Shown: one piece after another, positions 46,944 to 55,790 of the stretch
How positions within the stretch are numbered: position 1 is the first letter of the stretch
Layout: every line of letters begins with the position of its first letter
DNA from: Falsiroseomonas sp050563525
GTDB taxonomy: Bacteria; Pseudomonadota; Alphaproteobacteria; Acetobacterales; Acetobacteraceae
Length of the DNA stretch: 64,000 nt
Reading direction: 5' to 3'
NCBI RefSeq assembly: GCF_050563525.1
Contig: NZ_JBNXUN010000004.1
Location: 372,001 to 436,000, forward strand
Position numbers and translations under genes: made by a program
The notes under the pieces: model-generated
Database searches by the model: none
Told to the model about the DNA's origin: nothing
The model's input: the letters and a program-made list of their open reading frames with translations, nothing else

Positions 46944-48359
46944 ATGAGTGATCCCGCGCTGGGGCTGACGCAGCTCCTGCTGTTCCTGTTCTTCATCATG
47001 CTGGGCTTTCCCATCGCCTTCACGTTGATGGCGATGGGTCTGTTCTTCGGCTACCTCGGTATGCAGGATCGTGTCTTCGACCTGCTGGTGCAGCGCACCT
47101 ATGCCGTGATGAGCAACGACGTGCTGATCTCGGTCCCCCTGTTCGTCTTCATGGGGTACATCATCGAGCGCGCGAACATCCTGGACCGGCTGTTTCGGGC
47201 GCTGCAGATGGCCAGTCGAAACGTGCCGGGCAGTCTGGCCGTGGCCACCCTTGCCACATGTGCGTTGTTTGCCACCGCCACCGGCATCGTCGGCGCGGTG
47301 GTTACGCTGATGGGGCTGCTCGCCTTCCCGGCGATGCTCCGCGCTGGCTACGACCCAAGATTGGCAGCAGGCGTCACCTGCGCCGGTGGCTGCCTCGGCA
47401 TCCTGATCCCGCCTTCCATCATGCTGATCCTGTATGGTGCGACGGCGGGGGTTTCGGTTGTGCAGCTTTATGCTGCGGCATTCATCCCGGGTGTGACGCT
47501 GGCGATGCTGTATGTCGTCTATGCGGTCGGCGTCGGAATTTTCCAGCCGGAACGCGCGCCGCGCTTGCCGCCAGATGTGGTACCGGTGCCAGCAGTTCAG
47601 GTCATATTCTCGCTGCTGACCTCGTTTTTCCCGCTGGCTTTCCTGATCGCGGCGGTGCTCGGGTCTATCCTTCTGGGGCTGGCGACGCCGTCCGAGGCTG
47701 CGGCGATGGGTTCGCTGGGCTCGGTGGTGCTGGCCATCGCCTACCGCGCCTTCACCTTCCAGAAGCTGAAGGAAAGCGTGTTTCTTACTGCGCGCACAAG
47801 CGCCATGGTCTGTTGGCTGTTCGTCGGCAGCTACATCTTCTCATCTGTCTTCGGCTACCTCGGCGGTCAGACGGTGGTGGAGGAGTTCGTCAAATCCCTT
47901 CCTCTGAACAGCTTCACCTTCCTGCTGCTGGCGCAGGTCATCATCTTCATCCTGGGCTGGCCGCTGGAATGGACCGAGATCATCGTGATCTTCGTACCGA
48001 TCTTCCTGCCGCTGCTGGATGATTTCGGCGTCAGCCCGATCTTCTTTGGCATCCTGATCGCGCTGAACCTGCAAACATCCTTCCTGTCGCCACCGGTTGC
48101 CATGGCCGCTTTCTACCTGAAGGGCGTGGCGCCACCGCACGTGCGGTTGGAGGACATCTTCAAGGGATGCATGCCCTTTATCTACATCGTCGTCTTCTGC
48201 ATGGGGCTGGTCTACGTCTTCCCGGCGCTCGTCACTTGGCTGCCGGAGAACCTTTATGGCAGCGCGGTGCCTGTGCCCGGGGCGCCGAGCATGCTGGATG
48301 CCCCACCGGCCGGTGGCTTCACGGAACCGGAGGAAATCAGCCTCCCGCCGCTGAATTAA
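46944..48359 (+). CDS. dctM: TRAP transporter large permease (DctM)
   Basis: 471 residues, about twelve membrane segments. Family motifs include 'GFPIAFTLMAMGLFFGYLG', 'SVPLFVFMGYIIERANI', 'CAGGCLGILIPPSIMLILYG' and 'LGLATPSEAAAMGSLGS' with the Na+-site-like residues, and near the end 'NLQTSFLSPPVAMAAFYLKGVAP'. It is the Na+-driven transport subunit and works with the small permease and the TakP-like SBP. It is 29 bp downstream of dctQ and overlaps the next gene by one base (TAATG). Confidence 0.92.
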   Translation: MSDPALGLTQLLLFLFFIMLGFPIAFTLMAMGLFFGYLGMQDRVFDLLVQRTYAVMSNDVLISVPLFVFMGYIIERANILDRLFRALQMASRNVPGSLAVATLATCALFATATGIVGAVVTLMGLLAFPAMLRAGYDPRLAAGVTCAGGCLGILIPPSIMLILYGATAGVSVVQLYAAAFIPGVTLAMLYVVYAVGVGIFQPERAPRLPPDVVPVPAVQVIFSLLTSFFPLAFLIAAVLGSILLGLATPSEAAAMGSLGSVVLAIAYRAFTFQKLKESVFLTARTSAMVCWLFVGSYIFSSVFGYLGGQTVVEEFVKSLPLNSFTFLLLAQVIIFILGWPLEWTEIIVIFVPIFLPLLDDFGVSPIFFGILIALNLQTSFLSPPVAMAAFYLKGVAPPHVRLEDIFKGCMPFIYIVVFCMGLVYVFPALVTWLPENLYGSAVPVPGAPSMLDAPPAGGFTEPEEISLPPLN

Positions 48360-49072
48360 TGGTCGAGAATCAGAGGGTCTGGTCGCCGGATAGCGCTGCA
48401 CGCTGGCTGGCGGAGGCGGTCGAAACCGGCAATGCCCTAACCGAGCTGCCGGAAGACATCGCGCCCCGCGATGCCACAGAAGGGCTCGAGGTCGCCTTCG
48501 CCATTCTGGAACGGTTGGACATCCCGCCTTGTGGGATTCGGCTGCTGTATCGGCCGGGCGCGGAAACGCTGATTGGCCCGATGATCGAGGGGCGCTTGGT
48601 GCCGGCTGGCACACCTATCGCCCTGGATGCGCTGCGGAATCCGACGCTGACCGCAGCAGCGATCGGGGTCTTGGCGGCGCCGCTGGATCCTCACTCGGAC
48701 GAGGCCCCGTGTTTCGCGACGCTGCATGCGGCGCTGGACGTCTCCGCCACCCGCCACGCGGATGCGACCGGAGACACTGCGACACGGACCGCAGATCTGG
48801 CGCTGCTTGGCCTGGTCGTTGCGGGCCGTGGGAAGCCGCTGGCACCCATGGTCGTGTCGGCAAGCCTCGGTGCTAGGGGTGGAAAGCGGACCGTCATGTC
48901 GCGTGACCTTGGTGCTGCATTCGCGGAAGCGGCAGGCGCCGCGCGGAGCCTGGGCGGCCTACCGGCCGGCGGCCTTCTGGTCGTCGCGGGATTGACGCCG
49001 TCAGTGCAGGCCGCCGGAGTCGTCACAGTCTCGCTCGGGCCGCTCGGCCGGCTTGCGTCCGAATTCGCCTGA
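48359..49072 (+). CDS. MhpD-like 2-keto-4-pentenoate hydratase family protein (divergent)
   Basis: 237 residues starting at ATG 48359, one base inside the dctM stop (TAATG). The alpha/beta pattern resembles MhpD-type hydratases: an N-terminal 'EGLEVAFAILERL' helix, 'IEGRLVPAG', a central 'LHAALDVSATR' and the closing 'AAGAARSLGGLPAGGLLVVAGLTPSV', equivalent to the family's GDIILTGAL end. The metal-binding acids of true MhpD are not obvious, so activity may differ. Coupling to the TRAP genes suggests the transported acid or its product is the substrate. Confidence 0.55.
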   Translation: MVENQRVWSPDSAARWLAEAVETGNALTELPEDIAPRDATEGLEVAFAILERLDIPPCGIRLLYRPGAETLIGPMIEGRLVPAGTPIALDALRNPTLTAAAIGVLAAPLDPHSDEAPCFATLHAALDVSATRHADATGDTATRTADLALLGLVVAGRGKPLAPMVVSASLGARGGKRTVMSRDLGAAFAEAAGAARSLGGLPAGGLLVVAGLTPSVQAAGVVTVSLGPLGRLASEFA

Positions 49073-49075
49073 GAC

Positions 49076-49447
49076 TCAGCCGAGCCTGAAGCGCGCGGAG
49101 GTCAGCGGATCGTCCTGCAACGCGGACTCCACTTCCAGGCGCGTGGCGGCATCCGGCACCAGAGCCACGACGCTGCCGAACCAGGGGCAGTGGCCGCGGA
49201 TGCGGGCCTGGAACAAACGGTCCAGCGCGACTCCGGCAGGCGGGCGCCCGGCACAGCAGGCGCACGCGGCCATGTGTTGGAGGCCGCCGGCTTCGAAGCG
49301 CTCGACCGTGGCCGCAGGCTCTGGCCCGACGTCCATTTCCGCCGGGACGAGCAGGGCGAACGGTGCTGATGAGGCTGAAATGGCAGCCGCCAGGTCGCAA
49401 GGTGACAGCAGGCGAATCGGAATCCGGGCATCCAGGGACCATGTCAT
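49076..49447 (-). CDS. Small CobW (G3E)-like protein lacking the P-loop, with CxCC motif
   Basis: 123 residues. Block by block it follows the N-terminal domain of CobW/COG0523 GTPases: 'ARIPIRLL' where CobW has RIPVTLLTGFLGAGKT, a strand 'PFALLVPAEMDVG' where CobW has VLVNEFGEVG, 'MAACACCAG' at the GCxCC metal site, and 'LDRLFQARIRGHCPWFGSVVAL' followed by 'LQDDPLTSARFRLG', as in CobW's FDRVVIE...DP.LAARFRLD. The Walker A lysine loop is gone ('SPCDLAAAIS'), so GTP hydrolysis is not expected. Divergent from the methionine regulator, sharing the palindrome at 49454. I recognise the relationship by eye only. Confidence 0.65.
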   Translation of the reverse strand: MTWSLDARIPIRLLSPCDLAAAISASSAPFALLVPAEMDVGPEPAATVERFEAGGLQHMAACACCAGRPPAGVALDRLFQARIRGHCPWFGSVVALVPDAATRLEVESALQDDPLTSARFRLG

Positions 49448-49453
49448 GGACTA

Positions 49454-49475
49454 GACATAAGGATATCTTTATGTC
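49454..49475. promoter_or_regulatory. 22-bp palindromic operator, SahR/SamR-type
   Basis: The half-sites GACATAAGGAT (49454-49464) and ATCTTTATGTC (49465-49475) are inverted with one mismatch. It lies 6 bp upstream of the CobW-like start and 11 bp upstream of the regulator's ATG (49487). A palindrome of the form CATAAAGATATCTTTATG is what I know for ArsR-family regulators of methionine and SAM recycling, matching the adjacent gene. It can serve both divergent genes. Confidence 0.7.
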
Positions 49476-49486
49476 ATTTGCAACCC

Positions 49487-50425
49487 ATGGAAGACCTTCT
49501 CGCCCAACTCCGTGCTGCGGCGGAGCCGACTCGGCTTCGGCTGCTGTCGCTCTGCGCGCGCGGGTCGTTCTGTGTGTCTGATCTGTGCGGCATCCTCGGC
49601 CAATCACAGCCCCGCCTGTCCCGCCACCTCAAGCTGCTGGTGGAGGCGGGCCTTCTTGAGCGGATGCCGGAGGGCGCCAACGTCTTCTTCCAACTGCCCG
49701 CAGATGCGGACCTGATCCGCCAGGTCCTGGCGCGCCTGCCTGAGGAGGATCCGCTGCTTGCGGCCGACCGCCGTGCGGCAGCCCGCCTGGCCGCCGAGCG
49801 TGCCCGCGCAGCGTCTGACGCCTTTCGCCGGCACGGTGCGGAATGGGACGAGATGCGCGCGCTGGACCTGCCCGCCGAGGATATCGAGGCCGCACTGCTG
49901 GGTGTTCTGCCGCCGCGACTGGAGCGCCTGCTGGATATCGGCAGCGGTACGGGGCGGTTGCTGGAGGTGTTGGCGTCGCGCTGCGGCAGCGCACTCGGTG
50001 TCGATGCGAGCCGCGAGATGCTGGCCCTGGCCCGCGCCCGCCTGTCCGAGCGCGGCCTGACGCATTGTGCCGTGCGCCAAGCCGATATGTACCGCCTGCC
50101 CCTGGCGGATGGTGGAATGGATGCGGTGACGCTGCAGATGGTGTTGCACTACGCCGAAGATCCGGCCGCGGCGTTGGCCGAGGCGGCGCGGGTGCTGCGT
50201 CCAGGTGGCCTGCTGGTGGTCGTCGATTTGGCGCCGCATGCCCGGGCCGAGTTGCTGGGCCGCTACGCGCATCGCTGGCCTGGTTTCGACGACGCGCAGT
50301 TGGCCGGCTGGCTCGGTGCAGCCGGCTGCGCCCTGCGCGCCGCCCACACAATCGATGGACCGCTGGCGGTACGGCTGTGGCCGGCGACCCGCCAGCCGGC
50401 GTCCCTCCCCGTTTCATCCCGCTGA
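49487..50425 (+). CDS. ArsR-family regulator fused to a SAM-dependent methyltransferase domain (SahR/SamR-like)
   Basis: 312 residues from ATG 49487; a TTG at 49478 is in frame. The ArsR winged helix (about 5-90) contains 'AEPTRLRLLSLCARGSFCVSDLCGILGQSQPRLSRHLKLLVEAGLL', without the metal-binding cysteines of ArsR/SmtB. The class I methyltransferase domain (about 130-290) has 'LLDIGSGTGRLLEVL', an acidic end to strand 2 ('LGVDASREML') and 'DAVTLQMVLHYAEDP'. The domain probably senses SAH or SAM. metH starts 14 bp after the stop, so the regulator is in an operon with its likely target. Confidence 0.85.
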   Translation: MEDLLAQLRAAAEPTRLRLLSLCARGSFCVSDLCGILGQSQPRLSRHLKLLVEAGLLERMPEGANVFFQLPADADLIRQVLARLPEEDPLLAADRRAAARLAAERARAASDAFRRHGAEWDEMRALDLPAEDIEAALLGVLPPRLERLLDIGSGTGRLLEVLASRCGSALGVDASREMLALARARLSERGLTHCAVRQADMYRLPLADGGMDAVTLQMVLHYAEDPAAALAEAARVLRPGGLLVVVDLAPHARAELLGRYAHRWPGFDDAQLAGWLGAAGCALRAAHTIDGPLAVRLWPATRQPASLPVSSR

Positions 50426-50439
50426 CAGGGAACATCAGA

Positions 50440-53400
50440 ATGTCTCGCCCGCATCTTCTCGACGCGCTCAAGGACCAGGTTCTGCTCTGCGACGGCGGCA
50501 TGGGCAGCCGCGTCCAGGCGCTGACGCTCGACGTGGACAAGGACTACTGGGGCAAGGAGAACTGCACCGAGGTCCTGAACCTGTCCCGCCCCGACCTCGT
50601 CCGCGAAATCCACCGCGGCTACTACGAAGCCGGCGCCGACATGGTGCTGACCAACAGCTTCGGCGGCTCGCCGGTCACGCTTGGCGAGTTTGAGCTGGAG
50701 GATCGGGCCTTCGAGATCAACAAGCTGGCCGTCGAACTGGCGCGGGAGGCGGCAGAGACTTTCGTGGACGGCCGGCATCGCTGGGTGATCGGCGACATCG
50801 GGCCGGGCACCAAGCTGCCGAGCCTCGGCAACATCGGCTATGATGCGCTGGAGGCGGCGCTGGTGGTGCAGTGCCAGGGCCTGATCGCCGGCGGCGCGGA
50901 TGCGCTGCTGACCGAGACGAACCAGGACACGCTGTTCATCAAGGCTGCTGTCAACGCCGCGAAGATCGCGCGCAAGCAGGCGAAGTCAAACATCCCGATC
51001 TTCGTGCAGGTGACGGTGGAGACGACCGGCACGTTGCTGGTTGGTCCCGACATCGGCGCGGCGACGACGGTGGTGCATTCGCTTGACGTGCCGCTGATGG
51101 GGCTGAACTGCGCCACCGGTCCGCAGGAGATGGCGGAGCATGTGCGCTGGCTGTCGCAGAACTGGCCAGGCCTGATCAGCGTGCAGCCGAATGCCGGGTT
51201 GCCGGAACTTGTGGATGGCAAGACCCACTACCCGCTTGGTCCGAACGAACTCGCGAGCTGGATGGAGCGCTTCATTGTCGAGGACGGGCTGAACCTTATT
51301 GGCGGCTGCTGCGGCACCTCCACGCCGCACATCCAGGCACTGGACCAGTTGCTGCGCAAGCTTGGCAAGGCGGGGCATCGGCCGGCGCCGATTGCGCGCA
51401 AGCCGGTCTGGGTGCCCTCTGTCGCCAGCCTGTACTCGGCGACCTCGCTGCGGCAGGAGAACAGCTACTTTTCCATCGGTGAGCGCTGCAATGCCAATGG
51501 ATCGAAGCTGTGGCGGCAGCGGCAGGAAGCGCATGACTGGGATGGCTGCGTCGCCATCGGCCGCGAACAGGTGGCCGAGGGGTCGAACTCGCTCGACATC
51601 TGCACCGCCTTTGTCGGCCGCAACGAGACGCAGGAGATGGACGAGGTGATCCGACGCTTCACCAGCAGCGTGAATAGCCCGCTGGTGATCGACTCGACGG
51701 AAACGCCGGTGATCGAGGCTGCGCTGAAGCTGCACGGTGGCAAGCCGATCATCAACTCGATCAACTTCGAGGATGGCGAGGATGCGGCGCATGACCGGCT
51801 GAAGCTGGCCAAGAAGTTCGGCGCCGCAGTCATCGCGCTGACCATCGACGAGGTCGGCATGGCAAAGACGGCGGAGGACAAGCTGCGCATCGCGGAACGG
51901 CTGGTCGATTTTGCCTGCAATCAGTACGGACTTCCGCAGTCCGACCTGCTGATCGATCCGCTGACCTTCACCATCGCCACCGGGAACGAAGACGACCGCA
52001 AGCTCGGCCTGTGGACGCTCGATGGTATTCGCATGATCCGGGAGCGGTTTCCGGACATTCAGATCATCCTCGGCCTGTCCAACATCTCCTTCGGCCTGAA
52101 CCCGGCGGCGCGGCATGTGCTGAACAGCGTGTTCCTGGACCATGCCGTAAAGGCGGGAATGACTGGCGCCATCGTGCACGTCTCGAAGATCAAGCCGCTG
52201 CACCAAATCCCGCCCGAGGAGGTGGAGGTGGTGGAGGACCTGATCTTCGACCGGCGCCGCGAGGGCTATGATCCGCTGCAGAAGGTGCTGGAGATCTTCT
52301 CTGGTCGGAAGGCAGCGGACAACGTCAAGAAGGTTCGTGCCGAGACTGTGGAAGGCCGGCTGAAGGACCGCATCGTCGACGGCGACCGCAAGGGGCTGGG
52401 CGAGGAATTGCAAGTCGCGCTGGACCAGGGCAGTACGCCGCTGTCGATCATCAACGACGTGCTGCTCGACGGCATGAAGGTGGTGGGCGAGCTGTTCGGC
52501 GCTGGTAAGATGCAGCTGCCCTTCGTGCTGCAAAGCGCCGAAACGATGAAGGCCGCCGTCGCCTATCTGGAACCCTTCATGGAGAAGGTGGAGGGCCAGG
52601 AGAAGGGCACCATCGTGCTCGGCACAGTGAAGGGCGATGTGCACGACATCGGCAAGAACCTGGTCGACATCATCCTGACCAACAACGGCTACAAGGTGGT
52701 GAACCTCGGCATCAAGGTGCCGCTGCTCGACATCGTTGCGGCTGCAAAGGAACATAAGGCACATGCCATCGGAATGTCCGGGCTGCTGGTGAAGTCCACC
52801 GTGGTGATGCGCGAGAACCTGGAAGAGATGAGTCGCCAGGGGATTGATATTCCGGTGATGCTGGGCGGCGCGGCATTGACGCGGAACTACGTCGAGGATG
52901 ACTGCGTGCAGGCCTATGCCTGCGGTCGTGTCGCCTATGCCCGGGATGCCTTCGATGGCCTGCACCTGATGGACAAGGTGATGGGCAACGGCTTCGAGGA
53001 CTATCTCTCGGCCCTGCAGGCGAAGCGCGCCGGCAAGGCGAAGAACGAGAAGCGCGTGCTCGGCCAGGCGGACCCGCGCGGCTTTGCGCCGGTCGACCTC
53101 GGCTATGCCCAGGAACGACGCCGCCGCGTTTCGGCCGAAAGCGCCGTGCCGGTGCCGCCCTTCTGGGGCGCCCGTGTGGTTGAGGCACCGCCCAAGGCGG
53201 TGATCCCCTTCATCAACGAGCGCAGCCTGTATCAATTCCAGTGGGGCTTCCGAAAGGCGGGCCGGTCGCTGGAGGACTTCTTGGGTTGGGCGAAGCAGGA
53301 ACTGCGTCCGGTGCTGAAGCGCATGCTGGCGCTGGCGGAGGAGCAGAAGATCCTGAAGCCACAGGCGGTCTACGGCTACTGGAAATGCGCCGGCCAGGGC

Positions 53401-53940
53401 AACGACCTGGTGCTGTTCGCCGAGGATGGTGCGACCGAGGTCTGCCGCTTCAACCTTCCGCGCCAGCCGAAGCCGGACGGGGAATGCATCGCCGACTTCG
53501 TGCGCGACATTGACGAGGGACCGACGTCCCGCGACGTGATCGGATTGCAGGTGGTTACGGTGGGCCAGAAGGCCTCGGACATCGCGCGCGAGTGGTTCGA
53601 GGACAACCGCTACCAGGACTACCTTTACCTGCACGGACTGTCGGTGGAGATGGCCGAGGCGATGGCGGAATACCTGCACAAGCGCATCCGTGCTGAACTC
53701 GGCTTTGCCGGAGAGGATGATCGCGACATGGACAAGATGCTGCAGCAATCCTATCGCGGCGGCCGCTATTCCTTCGGCTACCCCGCGTGCCCGCGGCTGG
53801 AAGACCAGGAAGGCCTGTTGCGGTTGTTGCAGTCCGACCGCATCGGCGTGTCGCTGTCCGACGAGTGGCAGCTGCATCCGGAACAATCGACCAGCGCCAT
53901 CGTGCTGCACCATCCACGGGCCAAGTATTTCTCGGTCTGA
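50440..53940 (+). CDS. metH: Cobalamin-dependent methionine synthase
   Basis: 1166 residues with all four modules: the homocysteine domain (about 1-330) with Zn ligands in 'GLNCATG' and 'GGCCGTSTPH', the methyl-folate (pterin-binding) domain (about 345-600), the cobalamin domain (about 645-870) with DxHxxG 'GDVHDIGKNLVD' and 'MLGGAALTR', and the C-terminal SAM reactivation domain with 'YSFGYPACPRLEDQ'. It makes methionine from homocysteine and 5-methyl-tetrahydrofolate and needs B12 from the cobS/cobT pathway. Full length. It is probably controlled by the SahR/SamR-like gene 14 bp upstream. Confidence 0.96.
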   Translation: MSRPHLLDALKDQVLLCDGGMGSRVQALTLDVDKDYWGKENCTEVLNLSRPDLVREIHRGYYEAGADMVLTNSFGGSPVTLGEFELEDRAFEINKLAVELAREAAETFVDGRHRWVIGDIGPGTKLPSLGNIGYDALEAALVVQCQGLIAGGADALLTETNQDTLFIKAAVNAAKIARKQAKSNIPIFVQVTVETTGTLLVGPDIGAATTVVHSLDVPLMGLNCATGPQEMAEHVRWLSQNWPGLISVQPNAGLPELVDGKTHYPLGPNELASWMERFIVEDGLNLIGGCCGTSTPHIQALDQLLRKLGKAGHRPAPIARKPVWVPSVASLYSATSLRQENSYFSIGERCNANGSKLWRQRQEAHDWDGCVAIGREQVAEGSNSLDICTAFVGRNETQEMDEVIRRFTSSVNSPLVIDSTETPVIEAALKLHGGKPIINSINFEDGEDAAHDRLKLAKKFGAAVIALTIDEVGMAKTAEDKLRIAERLVDFACNQYGLPQSDLLIDPLTFTIATGNEDDRKLGLWTLDGIRMIRERFPDIQIILGLSNISFGLNPAARHVLNSVFLDHAVKAGMTGAIVHVSKIKPLHQIPPEEVEVVEDLIFDRRREGYDPLQKVLEIFSGRKAADNVKKVRAETVEGRLKDRIVDGDRKGLGEELQVALDQGSTPLSIINDVLLDGMKVVGELFGAGKMQLPFVLQSAETMKAAVAYLEPFMEKVEGQEKGTIVLGTVKGDVHDIGKNLVDIILTNNGYKVVNLGIKVPLLDIVAAAKEHKAHAIGMSGLLVKSTVVMRENLEEMSRQGIDIPVMLGGAALTRNYVEDDCVQAYACGRVAYARDAFDGLHLMDKVMGNGFEDYLSALQAKRAGKAKNEKRVLGQADPRGFAPVDLGYAQERRRRVSAESAVPVPPFWGARVVEAPPKAVIPFINERSLYQFQWGFRKAGRSLEDFLGWAKQELRPVLKRMLALAEEQKILKPQAVYGYWKCAGQGNDLVLFAEDGATEVCRFNLPRQPKPDGECIADFVRDIDEGPTSRDVIGLQVVTVGQKASDIAREWFEDNRYQDYLYLHGLSVEMAEAMAEYLHKRIRAELGFAGEDDRDMDKMLQQSYRGGRYSFGYPACPRLEDQEGLLRLLQSDRIGVSLSDEWQLHPEQSTSAIVLHHPRAKYFSV

Positions 53941-54078
53941 CAGCGGCCCGCCACCCTTCGCCGCGCCGGACTTGCAGCGAGGCGGGGAGGCGGGGCATCA
54001 AGCGGCGGTCTTGCGGAGGCGCAGCGTGACCGGGTCTTGCATCATCCGCCGATCCATTCCGCCATCCGGCGGCAGGGC

Positions 54079-54966
54079 ATGAAGCGCGTCGAGACCATTG
54101 CGGCGATCAGCGTCGTGGTGGCGCTGGGCGTGCTGTGCCTGAAGGCTGCCGCCTGGTGGATCACGGGCAGCGTCGCGCTGTTCGCCGACGCATTGGAAAG
54201 CGTGGTGAACGTGGCGGCTGCGCTGGCGGCGCTGGCGGCCATCCGGGTCTCCGCCCGCCCGCCTGATGCCGATCATCCCTATGGCCACGCCAAGGCCGAA
54301 TACTTTTCCGCCGTGTTGGAAGGCGTGCTGATCTGCGTCGCGGCCCTGCTGATCCTGAACGAGGCTTGGTCCGCCTGGCAGACTCCGCGTGTCCTGGAAG
54401 GTGCCGCCGCAGGGCTGGCGGTCTCTGTGGTGGCGACCAGCATCAATGCTGGCTGGTCGGTGATGCTGTTCCGGCAGGGACGAGCGGCGCGCTCGCCGGC
54501 GCTGCTGGCCGATGCGCGGCATCTGCTGGCCGATGTGGTGACTTCGGTCGGCGTGGTGGCGGGGGTCGCCCTGGTCGCGGTGACGGGGCTCGCCTGGATC
54601 GACCCGCTGCTGGCGGCGCTGACAGCGCTGAACATCCTGGTCTCAGGCTGGCGCCTGATGCGCGAATCCTTCGGCGGCCTGATGGACGAGGCGGTGCCGG
54701 GGGAAGAACTTGCGCGGATCCGCGGACTTGTCGCCGCCAATGCCGAGGGAGCGATCGAGGCGCATGACATCCGAACTCGGCGTTCCGGGCCCACCACCTT
54801 CGTCGAATTCCACCTTGTGGTGCCGGGTGACATGACGGTGACGCAGGCGCACGACATCTGCGATCGGATCGAAGCGGCGCTGAAGTCCGATCTGCAGGCG
54901 GCGCTCATCACCATCCATGTCGAGCCGGAGGGTAAGGCCAAGCATCGCGGCGTTCTGGTGCTTTGA
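54079..54966 (+). CDS. Cation diffusion facilitator (CDF) family efflux protein
   Basis: 295 residues from ATG 54079; a TTG 42 bp earlier is in frame. Six membrane helices are expected. The TM2 metal motif is 'ALFADALESVVN' and TM5 carries 'LADARHLLADVVTSVGV' with HxxxD. 'PPDADHPYGHAKAEYFSAVLEGVLI' is the conserved loop after TM2. The cytoplasmic C-terminal domain ends 'ALITIHVEPE'. It exports Zn2+, Fe2+ or a similar ion in exchange for protons; the DxxxE/S plus HxxxD pattern does not fix the metal. The next gene starts within its stop (TTGA). Confidence 0.88.
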   Translation: MKRVETIAAISVVVALGVLCLKAAAWWITGSVALFADALESVVNVAAALAALAAIRVSARPPDADHPYGHAKAEYFSAVLEGVLICVAALLILNEAWSAWQTPRVLEGAAAGLAVSVVATSINAGWSVMLFRQGRAARSPALLADARHLLADVVTSVGVVAGVALVAVTGLAWIDPLLAALTALNILVSGWRLMRESFGGLMDEAVPGEELARIRGLVAANAEGAIEAHDIRTRRSGPTTFVEFHLVVPGDMTVTQAHDICDRIEAALKSDLQAALITIHVEPEGKAKHRGVLVL

Positions 54967-55790
54967 GAGGAGAAGGGCGCCTCGCCGGCCAGGCCTCGCG
55001 TGGGCGCAGCGGCGCTGCCGTCGGATGGCTTGCGGGCTCCGTTCTTGTGCATGCCGGGCTCGGACTTGTCCTGGCGAGGCTTCCGGCCAGCCTGCCGCAG
55101 GAAGTTCCGGACAGTCGGGTTGCCCTGATCTGGTCCGAACAGGGCGAAGGAGCGGGGGACGCCGCGGATTCCACCAGCATGGCGGCTGCGGCCGATCCGG
55201 TGCCGGCTGCGCAGGCGAGCGGGGACGCACCTGAACCGAAGGCCGCAGACGCCGCGCCGACAGTGCAGCCCGCGGAGCCGGAGCCGGCGGCATCGCCAGA
55301 GCCGGCCGACGGCTTGGCGCCTACGGAGGCGGCCCTGCCTCTGCCGCCGCCGCCCGCCCCGCGACCGCCAGCATCGCCTGACTCGCCGCCCCGCCAGGCT
55401 ACGGCATCTGCCCCCGCACCGACGGCCCCTGCTGGTGCAGCCGAAGCCGTAATCGCCCCGCCTCTGGCGGCAGGAGGCATCGAGGTGCGGGGCGAAGTCC
55501 GGCCGCCGCGCCAACTCGGGGCTGGCTTCAACGCGCCGCCGGCCTATCCCAGCGCCAGCCGCATGCGGAATGAGCAGGGCCGCGTGACGCTGATGGTGGA
55601 GATCAGCGCGGCGGGCCAGGTGACCGATGCGGCCGTCCAGGTCTCGGCCGGGTATCCTGCGCTGGACCGCGCGGCGCTGGAGGCGGTCCGGACTTGGCGG
55701 TTTGAGCCTGCGCTGCGCGACGGGCAGCCAGTGCAATTCGTCACCTCGCTCCATATCTCGTTCCAGCTTGAAGGAGGCCTGCGATGGTAA
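54963..55790 (+). CDS. TonB family energy transducer
   Basis: 275 residues from TTG 54963, overlapping the CDF stop by 4 bp. One N-terminal membrane anchor (about 20-40, 'VGWLAGSVLVHAGLGLVLA') precedes a Pro/Ala/Glu-rich periplasmic spacer (about 85-165). The TonB C-terminal domain follows, with 'PPAYPSASRMRNEQGRVTLMVEIS.. GQVTDA' and the C-terminal 'LDRAALEAVRTWRFEPA'. It would pass proton-motive energy to an outer-membrane receptor. No ExbB/ExbD or receptor gene is nearby. Followed by pduO with 7 bp overlap. Confidence 0.88.
   Translation: MRGEGRLAGQASRGRSGAAVGWLAGSVLVHAGLGLVLARLPASLPQEVPDSRVALIWSEQGEGAGDAADSTSMAAAADPVPAAQASGDAPEPKAADAAPTVQPAEPEPAASPEPADGLAPTEAALPLPPPPAPRPPASPDSPPRQATASAPAPTAPAGAAEAVIAPPLAAGGIEVRGEVRPPRQLGAGFNAPPAYPSASRMRNEQGRVTLMVEISAAGQVTDAAVQVSAGYPALDRAALEAVRTWRFEPALRDGQPVQFVTSLHISFQLEGGLRW

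Noticed and set aside
50986..53913. A 975-codon open frame on the minus strand across metH
   Set aside because: It is rich in His, Arg and Gln and mirrors the codon bias of the metH strand; metH has all its motifs on the plus strand.
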